Of a stretch of DNA of 26,312 nucleotides, positions 20,312 through 26,312 are shown piece after piece. Under the pieces are notes generated by a model. The model was not told where the DNA came from. It made no database searches and saw only the letters and a program-made list of their open reading frames with translations. The stretch is from assembly GCA_039929265.1 (NCBI GenBank), contig JBDSRN010000086.1, positions 1 to 26,312 of the forward strand, read 5' to 3'. The position numbers and the translations under genes are program-made. Position 1 is the first letter of the stretch; each line of letters begins with the position of its first letter. The DNA comes from ZC4RG30 sp039929265. GTDB lineage: Bacteria > Pseudomonadota > Gammaproteobacteria > Steroidobacterales > Steroidobacteraceae.

Positions 20312-22402
20312 ATGTCCTCAGCCGTACATCTCGAGACGCTCAACAACGCGCAGCGCAAGGCGGTCACCCACGGTGAGCCGCTGCCCGAGAAGGGCTTTGC
20401 CTCCGGTCCGCTGCTGATCATCGCGGGCGCGGGCACTGGCAAGACCGCGACGCTTGCGCATCGTGTCGCGCACCTGGCGATCCACGGGGTGGATCCAACG
20501 CGCATCATGCTGCTCACGTTCACACGCCGCGCCGCGCAGGACATGCGTCGCCGCGCGGTGGAGATCGTGCGCAAGGCGCTCGACGACACGCTCGGTGGCA
20601 AGAGCCAGGCCTTCGCGCAGCGTCTCCTCTGGACCGGCACGTTCCATTCCATCGGCAATCGCCTGCTGCGTCACTACGCCCGGCATCTCAACCTCGATCC
20701 TGCGTTCACGGTGATCGATCGTGGCGACTCCGCGGATCTCATGGATTCGCTGCGTCAGGAACTGGGCTTCGCCGCGAAGGAGCAGCGCTTCCCCCGCAAG
20801 GACACCTGCTTCGCAATCTACTCGCATCGCGTCAACACGCGCCGCTCGCTGAGGGAATCCCTGGAGTCGCAGTTCCCGTGGTGCGCGCAGTGGGAAGCCG
20901 ATCTTACAGCGCTATATCGCGCCTATGTGCAACGCAAGCAGAAGTACTCGATCCTCGATTACGACGATCTGCTGCTGTACTGGAGCATGATGATGAGCGA
21001 GCCCAAGCTCGCCGAGCATGTCGGTGCACAGTTCGATCATGTGCTGGTCGATGAGTACCAGGACACGAACCGCCTGCAGGCGGAAATCCTGCTGGCGCTG
21101 AAGCCGACCGGTGCGGGTCTGTCCGTGGTCGGTGACGATGCCCAGGCGATCTACTCATTCCGCGCTGCCGCCGTCGAAAATATCCTCGGCTTTCCGGATC
21201 GCTTCACACCGCGCGCGGAAGTCGTGGCGCTCGCGCAGAACTATCGCTCCACGCAGCCCGTGCTCGACGTCGCGAACGCACTGATGGCCGAAGCGCCGCG
21301 CCAGCATCGCAAGCATCTGCTGTCGATTCGTGGCGCGGGCGCGCTGCCGCGCTACGTGACGACGGACGATCCGGCGTCGCAGGCGCAGTACGTGTGCAGC
21401 CAGATCCTGGCCCGCCGCGAGGCCGGTTCGTCGCTCAAGCGCCAGGCGGTGCTGTTCCGCACCGGCAGCCACAGCGACGTGCTCGAGGTCGAACTCGCGC
21501 GCCGCAAGATCCCCTTCGTGAAATACGGCGGACTGAAATTCCTCGAAGCCGCGCACGTGAAGGACCTGCTCGGCGTGCTGCGTTGGGCCGACAATCCGCG
21601 CAATTCACTCGCGGCGTTCCGTACCTTGCAGCTGCTGCCCGGGATGGGTCCGGTGAATGCGCGCGCCGTTATCGATGTACTCGAAGCCGCCGGTGGCAAT
21701 CTCGCCGCACTCAAGACATTCGAGCCGCCCGCGGGTGCCGCGAAGCTCGAATTCCCCAAACTCGTGCAGCTGCTCACGCTGCTCGGCGAACCGCAGCGAC
21801 CGTGGCCCGGCCAGGTTCGCGCTATCCGCGAATGGTACAAACCGCATCTCGAACGCATCTACGAGCATTTTCACACTCGCATCGGCGATCTCGACCAGCT
21901 CGAGCAGTTGTCGACTCACTATCCGTCCCGCGAACGGTTCATCACCGAACTCACGCTCGATCCGCCGAACGCCACCAGCGATCTCGCCGGCACGCCGATG
22001 CTCGACGAGGACTATCTCGTGCTCTCGACCGTCCACTCCGCCAAGGGCATGGAGTGGGATGCGGTGTACGTGCTCAATGTTGTCGACGGCAGTTTTCCCT
22101 CCGAGTTCGCCACCGGCAAGGCAGAGCTCGTCGACGAGGAGCGCCGCCTGCTGTACGTCGCGATGACCCGCGCGCGCAACGAGCTGCATCTCATCAGCCC
22201 GTTGAGGTTCCAGCTCACGCAGCAGCCGCGCAACGGCGACGCGCATGTCTATGGTGGCCGCAGCCGTTTCATCTCGGACAAGGTGATGAAGGGGTTCGAG
22301 CAGACGACCTATGAGGGTTCGCACATTGGTGATGCGCGACTCGGGGACACTGCGCGCACCACCACGGTGGACATCGGCGCGAAGCTCAAGGACATGTGGT
22401 GA
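20312..22402 (+). CDS. UvrD/PcrA/Rep-type ATP-dependent DNA helicase (SF1A)
   Basis: A 696-residue 3'-5' helicase. Motifs in order: Q-motif region LNNAQRKAVTH; Walker A GAGTGKT (39-45); Ia LLTFTRRAAQDM; II VDEYQDTN; III VVGDDAQAIYSFRAA; IV LAQNYRST; V VLSTVHSAKGMEWDAVYV; VI DEERRLLYVAMTRARNEL. All are intact. It is shorter than E. coli UvrD (720), and the end (TTTVDIGAKLKDMW) lacks the usual UvrD/PcrA C-terminal RNA-polymerase-binding tail that ends in a Tudor-like domain. The product may therefore be a distinct UvrD-like repair helicase. Motif II is DEYQDTN, typical of the PcrA/UvrD/Rep group. It meets the RRM gene tail to tail with 31 bases between stops. Confidence 0.92.
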   Translation: MSSAVHLETLNNAQRKAVTHGEPLPEKGFASGPLLIIAGAGTGKTATLAHRVAHLAIHGVDPTRIMLLTFTRRAAQDMRRRAVEIVRKALDDTLGGKSQAFAQRLLWTGTFHSIGNRLLRHYARHLNLDPAFTVIDRGDSADLMDSLRQELGFAAKEQRFPRKDTCFAIYSHRVNTRRSLRESLESQFPWCAQWEADLTALYRAYVQRKQKYSILDYDDLLLYWSMMMSEPKLAEHVGAQFDHVLVDEYQDTNRLQAEILLALKPTGAGLSVVGDDAQAIYSFRAAAVENILGFPDRFTPRAEVVALAQNYRSTQPVLDVANALMAEAPRQHRKHLLSIRGAGALPRYVTTDDPASQAQYVCSQILARREAGSSLKRQAVLFRTGSHSDVLEVELARRKIPFVKYGGLKFLEAAHVKDLLGVLRWADNPRNSLAAFRTLQLLPGMGPVNARAVIDVLEAAGGNLAALKTFEPPAGAAKLEFPKLVQLLTLLGEPQRPWPGQVRAIREWYKPHLERIYEHFHTRIGDLDQLEQLSTHYPSRERFITELTLDPPNATSDLAGTPMLDEDYLVLSTVHSAKGMEWDAVYVLNVVDGSFPSEFATGKAELVDEERRLLYVAMTRARNELHLISPLRFQLTQQPRNGDAHVYGGRSRFISDKVMKGFEQTTYEGSHIGDARLGDTARTTTVDIGAKLKDMW

Positions 22403-22428
22403 ACCGTTACAGGTTTGCGAGTTCCTGA

Positions 22429-22444
22429 GGCGCCTAGCGGCGCC
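22429..22444. terminator. GGCGCC inverted repeat between converging genes; possible two-way terminator
   Basis: GGCGCC (22429-22434) and GGCGCC (22439-22444) flank TAGC and can form a 6-bp GC stem. It lies between the helicase stop (22402) and the RRM gene stop (22434-22436), overlapping the latter. No T-tract on either side. Confidence 0.35.
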
Positions 22445-22715
22445 AAGGCCCGCCACCGCGCGCCGGCCTCGCCGGCCGTTCCTGTGCTTCGTTCACCCGC
22501 AATGGCCGACCGTTGATCTGATACGCATTGAGCGCCCCGATTGCCGCAACCGCATCGGTCTCAGGCATCTCGATGAAGCCGAAGCCGCGCGCCTTGCCGG
22601 TGTCGCGATCGTTGATCATTTTCACCGACAGCACCGTGCCATGTCTTTCGAACAGCGCACGCACGTCTTGCTCACCCATGTTGAACGGCAGATTGCCCAC
22701 GTAGATCGTCGTCAT
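22434..22715 (-). CDS. Small RNA-recognition-motif (RRM) RNA-binding protein
   Basis: A 93-residue single-RRM protein. RNP2 is IYVGNL (4-9) and RNP1 is RGFGFIEM (43-50). The aromatic residues Y5, F45 and F47 that stack on RNA bases are present. The fold ends at about residue 77 (GRPLRVNEA), followed by a short Arg/Pro/Gly tail (RPARPARGGGPWRR) like those of cyanobacterial and proteobacterial cold- or stress-linked RRM proteins. Targets unknown. ATG 22715 gives the family start MTTIYVGNLP; an upstream in-frame ATG at 22778 would lie inside speA and is unlikely. Only ten bases separate it from the speA stop, so the two are almost certainly cotranscribed. Confidence 0.9.
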   Translation of the reverse strand: MTTIYVGNLPFNMGEQDVRALFERHGTVLSVKMINDRDTGKARGFGFIEMPETDAVAAIGALNAYQINGRPLRVNEAQERPARPARGGGPWRR

Positions 22716-22725
22716 GAGTTGATTC

Positions 22726-24657
22726 TCACGGTCCGTTGAGAGTGGGATCCACTTCGGGCTCGAGATAGGCGTACCCATCGAGCTCGTGCTCGTAGAAGCG
22801 CTTCAGCTGCTGGCTCTGCGCGACAGTCATGCGGTTTTCGCGCACCGCCCGCTCGCAGTCTCGCGCGAGCGCTGGATACAGCTCCGCGACGTCGTACTCC
22901 ATGTACTCAAGCACTTTATTCGCGGTGTCGCCCTCCACGATCTCCTCGATCCACCAGCCACCGTCGTCGTGCAGCCGGATGTGCACGACGTGCGTGTCGC
23001 CGAACAGGTTATGCAGATCGCCGAGAGTCTCCTGGTAAGCGCCCACCAGGAATGCACCGAGGTAGTACTCCTCGCCAGCGCGCAGCTCGTGCAGCTCGAG
23101 TGTGCGCTTCACCTCGCGCTGGCTGACGAAGTGATCGATCTTGCCGTCCGAATCGCAGGTGATGTCGGCCAGTACACCCTTGCGCGACGGGCTTTCGTCG
23201 AGCCGGTGGATCGGCATGATCGGGAACAGTTGATCGATCGCCCAGCTGTCCGGCAACGACTGGAACACCGACACATTGCAGAAATATGTATCGGAGAGAA
23301 TCGACTCCAGGTCCTCGAGTTCCTCGGGCAAGTCCTCGAGCTTGCGGCTCGCATCGCGGATCTTCGTGCAGGTCGCCCAGTACAGGCGCTCTGCGAGACC
23401 ACGCAACTCGAGCGACAGCAAGCCCAGCTTGAACATCTGCAGAACCTGGTCACGCGCCGTGATGGCGTCGTGATAGCACTCCACCAGCCGCCGCCCGTTC
23501 ACGGCGCGCCACGCATTGAACAGGTCGAGGATCGGTTGCGGCAGGGCGGCTGAGCCCTTGTAGTCCTCGCTCTCCTTGCCAATCACCTCGAATTTGTCGA
23601 GCTGTGAGGAGCCGAGGGTGTTGAAGATCAGCACGCTGTGATGCGCAGCAATGGCACGCCCCGACTCGCTGATGATCAACGGATGCGGAATGTTGCGCGC
23701 GTTGCACACGGTGGCGATGCGATACACGACATCGCTCGCGTACTCGTTCAGCGTGTAGTTCATTGAGGAGGGAAAGTTGGTGCCGCTGCCGTCGTAGTCG
23801 ATGCCCAGGCCGCCACCGATGTCGATGTACTGCAGTCCTGCGCCGAGCAGCTTCAATTCCGCGTACACGTGCGCGAGCTCGCTGATGGCTTCCGTTACGC
23901 GGCGTATGTCCTGCAACTGGCTGCCCGGATGGCAGTGCACGAGTTGCAGACAATCGAGCATGCCCTTTGCACGTAACACCTCGACCACTTCGAGGATCTC
24001 GGTGATGAACAACCCGAACTTTGATTTCTCGCCTGCCGAATCGCGCCAGCGGCCCGAGCCTTCGCTCGCGAGCTTCACGCGCACTCCGATGCGCGGGCGC
24101 ACGTCGTACTTCTCCGCCTGCTTGAGAATCAGCTGCAGCTCGGAGAAATTCTCGACGACGGGAATGATCGTACGTCCGAGCTTGGTCGCGAGGATCGTCG
24201 CCTCGATGTAGCTCGAATCCTTGAAGCCATTGCAGATGATCGGGCGGTCCGGCGAGCCCTCGGTCATCGCCATCACCGCGAGCAGCTCCGGCTTGGATCC
24301 CGCCTCGAGCCCGAAGCCGAACTCCTTGCCGTAGCGATAAACCTCTTCGACGACCAGACGCTGCTGGTTAACCTTGATCGGAAACACCGCTGTGTAGCGG
24401 TTCTTGTATTCGTTTTCGGCAATGGCCTGCGCGAACGCGTCGGCGAGGTGCCGCAGTCGATGCGCAAGTATGTCCGAGAAGCGCACCACGACCGGTGTGC
24501 GCAGGTCGCGCGCGGAAAGTCCCTCGACGACCTCGAACAGGTCGATCTCGCGCGCGCTCGTGGTGTCCGGACGCACGACCACGTGACCCGCAGCGTTGAT
24601 GGAGAAGTAGCCCTTGCTCCAGGCGGCGACGTGGTAGAGGTCGAGTGAGTCATTCAC
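22726..24657 (-). CDS. speA: Biosynthetic arginine decarboxylase
   Basis: Converts arginine to agmatine and CO2 with pyridoxal phosphate, the first step of the agmatine route to putrescine. At 643 residues it is near the 658 of E. coli SpeA. The PLP Lys is K95 in VFPIKVNQQ. GFGLEAGSKPELLA and NGFKDSSYIE follow, then the phosphate-binding YIDIGGGLGIDYDGS (about 278-291). The active-site Cys of the partner subunit is C501 in ITCDSDGKIDHF. One oddity is HCHPGSQ at 241-247, where most relatives have HFHLGSQ; Phe to Cys and Leu to Pro next to the cofactor is unusual but the His and GS are kept. The start is GTG 24657 without a clear ribosome site. Upstream is the sulfurtransferase gene (84-base gap), downstream the RRM gene. 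Agmatine-processing genes are not in the window. Confidence 0.95.
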   Translation of the reverse strand: MNDSLDLYHVAAWSKGYFSINAAGHVVVRPDTTSAREIDLFEVVEGLSARDLRTPVVVRFSDILAHRLRHLADAFAQAIAENEYKNRYTAVFPIKVNQQRLVVEEVYRYGKEFGFGLEAGSKPELLAVMAMTEGSPDRPIICNGFKDSSYIEATILATKLGRTIIPVVENFSELQLILKQAEKYDVRPRIGVRVKLASEGSGRWRDSAGEKSKFGLFITEILEVVEVLRAKGMLDCLQLVHCHPGSQLQDIRRVTEAISELAHVYAELKLLGAGLQYIDIGGGLGIDYDGSGTNFPSSMNYTLNEYASDVVYRIATVCNARNIPHPLIISESGRAIAAHHSVLIFNTLGSSQLDKFEVIGKESEDYKGSAALPQPILDLFNAWRAVNGRRLVECYHDAITARDQVLQMFKLGLLSLELRGLAERLYWATCTKIRDASRKLEDLPEELEDLESILSDTYFCNVSVFQSLPDSWAIDQLFPIMPIHRLDESPSRKGVLADITCDSDGKIDHFVSQREVKRTLELHELRAGEEYYLGAFLVGAYQETLGDLHNLFGDTHVVHIRLHDDGGWWIEEIVEGDTANKVLEYMEYDVAELYPALARDCERAVRENRMTVAQSQQLKRFYEHELDGYAYLEPEVDPTLNGP

Positions 24658-24741
24658 TGACCAGGGCTGTTCGGGAGTATGTTTGCGTGCGGTCAGGTTT
24701 CCGCCCTCGAGGCCTGTGCGGACAGCACCATAACAAAGCTC

Positions 24742-25596
24742 TTATCCGGCTGCACCGGTTGCTACGGGGCGCTCGGGGTCTGCGGTCCATTCGCTGAAGG
24801 AACCGGCGTACAGCCTGGCGCCATCTCCCAGCCCGGCGACCTCCAGCGCGAGCAGGTGATGGCAGGCGGTTATGCCGGAGCCGCACATCGTTGCCAGTGC
24901 GCCGCCCGGATTCGCGTCGATGAGCGCTTGCCATTGCGCGCGCAGTTGTGCCGCGGACAGAAAACGCCCGTTTGCGTCGAGATTGTCGAGGAAAGGTCTG
25001 CTGACTGCGCCGGGTACGTGCCCCGCAACGGGATCGATCGTCTCGTTCTGACCCGCGTAGCGATCCGCTCCACGCGCATCCACCAGCAGCAGTGCGCAAT
25101 CTGCCAGCCCGCGGCGCACCTGCGTCGTACTCAGCCATCCGGCAAACGGTCGCGCAACAACGCTGCGCGCGTTCGCAGCGGCGCTTGTTTCCGCCGTCAC
25201 CGGCAGACTCGCCGCCGTCCAGGCGGCAAACCCCCCGTCGAGCACCCGCACGCGTTCGTGCCCGCGCGCACGCAGCAGCCACCAAAGCCGCGCCGCAAAG
25301 GCGCCGTGGCCCTGGTCGTAGGCAACGACCAGCGTGTCGGGAGCCACGCCATGCACGCCGAGCCAGCGCGCGAACTCCCGCGTGTCAGGCAATGGATGAC
25401 GTCCGCTGCCTGGCACGCGGGGCCCCGACAGATCGGCATTAACCTCTGCAAAGTACGCTCCGGGGATGTGCCCTTGCGCATACACCTGCGCGCCCCACGC
25501 GGGCCTCGCGATGTCCGAGCGGCAATCGAAGATCACGCGCGCGACGCCATCCGGGGAGGGCTCGGCGAGCGTCTGACAGTCGATGAGTGCGTCCAT
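24742..25596 (-). CDS. sseA: 3-mercaptopyruvate / thiosulfate sulfurtransferase (tandem rhodanese)
   Basis: Moves a sulfane sulfur from 3-mercaptopyruvate (or thiosulfate) to an acceptor such as cyanide or a thiol. The 284 residues hold two rhodanese domains. The N-terminal inactive one (about 5-130) has GHIPGAYFAEVNADLS and VLDGGFAAW. The C-terminal catalytic one (about 155-280) has GHVPGAVSRPF and the loop C238-G-S-G-I-T. CG[ST]G[VI]T is the mercaptopyruvate signature, in contrast to CRxGx[RT] of classical rhodanese, so mercaptopyruvate is the better guess. The symbol reflects family resemblance. ATG 25596 diverges from the GST gene at 25642 with 45 bases between. ttcA, which also needs sulfur, is far away in the window; no link is implied by position. 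Confidence 0.9.
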   Translation of the reverse strand: MDALIDCQTLAEPSPDGVARVIFDCRSDIARPAWGAQVYAQGHIPGAYFAEVNADLSGPRVPGSGRHPLPDTREFARWLGVHGVAPDTLVVAYDQGHGAFAARLWWLLRARGHERVRVLDGGFAAWTAASLPVTAETSAAANARSVVARPFAGWLSTTQVRRGLADCALLLVDARGADRYAGQNETIDPVAGHVPGAVSRPFLDNLDANGRFLSAAQLRAQWQALIDANPGGALATMCGSGITACHHLLALEVAGLGDGARLYAGSFSEWTADPERPVATGAAG

Positions 25597-25602
25597 GATT
25601 CA

Positions 25603-25631
25603 TTCTCGATCCTGCCGCTTGCCGCTACAAT
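25603..25631 (+). promoter_or_regulatory. Putative promoter of the second GST gene (TTCTCG / 17 bp / TACAAT)
   Basis: TACAAT (25626-25631) matches the -10 consensus at 5 of 6 positions. A weak -35, TTCTCG (25603-25608), sits 17 bases upstream. The -10 ends ten bases before ATG 25642 and there is no ribosome site, so a near-leaderless message is implied. Confidence 0.4.
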
Positions 25632-25641
25632 CCTTGACTAC

Positions 25642-26301
25642 ATGACAATCGATATTTACTGGGGCAGCGGCAGTCCGTACTCATGGCGAGTGCTGCTCGC
25701 GCTCGAGTACAAACAGCTCCCTTACAATAGTCATCAGTTGCAGTTCGATCAGCAGGAGCACCAGGCGCCCAGGATGCTGGCGATGAATCCGCGCGGGCGT
25801 CTGCCGGTGGTGAGAGACGGCGACTATGTCGTGTTCGAGTCGCTCGCGGTACTCTACTACCTTGATCTGAAGTATCCGCAGCCCCCCTTGTTCGGACGCA
25901 GTCCGGAAGAGGCGGGCGTGATCATGCGCGTCATCAACGAGTTCCAGGCGTATACCGAAGAGCGGTTGATGTTCATTGTCGAAGCGATTTTCAGCGGTCG
26001 TCAGGCGAAGCTGCGCGAAGAGCTTACTCAGGCCATGCATCTGGTCGCGAGCGAAGCGCGCACCATCGAAGGCAGGTTGTCGAAGTCCGACTGGATCGTC
26101 GGCGAAAGTGTTTCGGCGGCGGATATCGCGATCTATCCGTGCATCCGTCTGTTGCATCGTGCGTTGCAGCGCCCCGAAGCAAGCGAGCTGGCGCGGCGGT
26201 TTTTGCCCGCCGTAGTGCACTATCCCGCGCTTGCGCGCTGGATGGAGCGCGTCGAAGGTCTGCCGGGTTACCAACGGACCTATCCTCCCCATTGGCAATG
26301 A
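25642..26301 (+). CDS. Glutathione S-transferase family protein
   Basis: A 219-residue cytosolic GST unlike the one at 17069. The N-domain reads MTIDIYWGSGSPYSWRVLLA, with Ser9 to Ser14 as the likely thiol-activating residue. NPRGRLPVVRDGDYVVFESL carries the cis-Pro (RLPVV) and the ES pair that holds the glutathione gamma-Glu. The helical C-domain has SDWIVGESVSAADIAIYPCI, including the N-cap SAAD. Typical spacing and length; complete. ATG 25642 is the family-like start. A longer open frame upstream in this phase lies antisense to the sulfurtransferase gene and is not coding. It may be regulated from the shared 45-base divergent region. Substrate unknown. Confidence 0.9.
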   Translation: MTIDIYWGSGSPYSWRVLLALEYKQLPYNSHQLQFDQQEHQAPRMLAMNPRGRLPVVRDGDYVVFESLAVLYYLDLKYPQPPLFGRSPEEAGVIMRVINEFQAYTEERLMFIVEAIFSGRQAKLREELTQAMHLVASEARTIEGRLSKSDWIVGESVSAADIAIYPCIRLLHRALQRPEASELARRFLPAVVHYPALARWMERVEGLPGYQRTYPPHWQ

Positions 26302-26312
26302 GTCGAGTTAAC

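Noticed and set aside
24679..25641. Long upstream extension of the second GST in the same frame
   Set aside because: It is antisense to the sulfurtransferase gene, and the family-like start MTIDIYWGSGSPYSW is at 25642.
1..26312. CRISPR arrays, insertion sequences, tRNA or rRNA genes
   Set aside because: No regularly spaced repeats, transposase-like frames, terminal inverted repeats or tRNA/rRNA-like sequences were found on reading both strands.

Overview
The window is GC-rich (roughly two-thirds by eye), densely coded chromosomal DNA. No insertion sequence, phage gene, CRISPR array, rRNA or tRNA was found. TtcA, LptF, a biosynthetic SpeA, an HAE1-type RND pump and a Nudix ADP-ribose pyrophosphatase point to a Gammaproteobacterium. 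A Steroidobacteraceae, Nevskiales or Xanthomonadales relative is my guess, inferred from overall flavour rather than a marker gene.

Layout. (1) 1-2500: a 5' part of glycogen synthase glgA runs off the left edge on the minus strand. It diverges from a secreted beta-lactamase-fold protein that appears to have lost its catalytic residues. (2) 2620-7278: an RND efflux adaptor and permease pair with overlapping stop and start, then a small lipoprotein gene. Two perfect hairpins lie around the lipoprotein gene. (3) 7398-8900: a carboxypeptidase Taq (M32). (4) 8921-15057: six tightly packed plus-strand genes: ttcA, a dual-specificity-phosphatase/ADP-ribosylglycohydrolase fusion, a zincin-type metallopeptidase, a Ddl-like ATP-grasp ligase, a CpcT/CpeT-like lipoprotein, and lptF without lptG. 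The last gene overlaps tail to tail with an S9 peptidase. (5) 15018-17743, minus strand: S9 prolyl-oligopeptidase-family enzyme and a GST. (6) 17842-19353: two coupled plus-strand genes of unknown function, meeting a small charged minus-strand protein stop to stop. (7) 19449-22402: a Nudix hydrolase, a decayed P-loop gene fragment, and a UvrD/PcrA-like helicase. (8) 22434-25596, minus strand: a small RRM protein directly behind arginine decarboxylase speA, then a mercaptopyruvate-type sulfurtransferase. (9) 25642-26301: a second GST diverging from the sulfurtransferase.

The most unusual part is region 4. There a tRNA-thiolation gene, a phosphatase/ADP-ribosylhydrolase fusion, a peptidase and ligase pair, a lipoprotein and an LPS-export permease share what looks like one transcript. 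The fusion, peptidase and ligase are the best candidates for an undescribed system: one makes an amide bond, one may cut it, and one may remove phosphate and ADP-ribose groups. This rests on domain recognition only. Most other genes are ordinary housekeeping or detoxification genes. No stretch longer than about 300 bases lacks a gene; the longest gap (20019-20311) holds the P-loop remnant.
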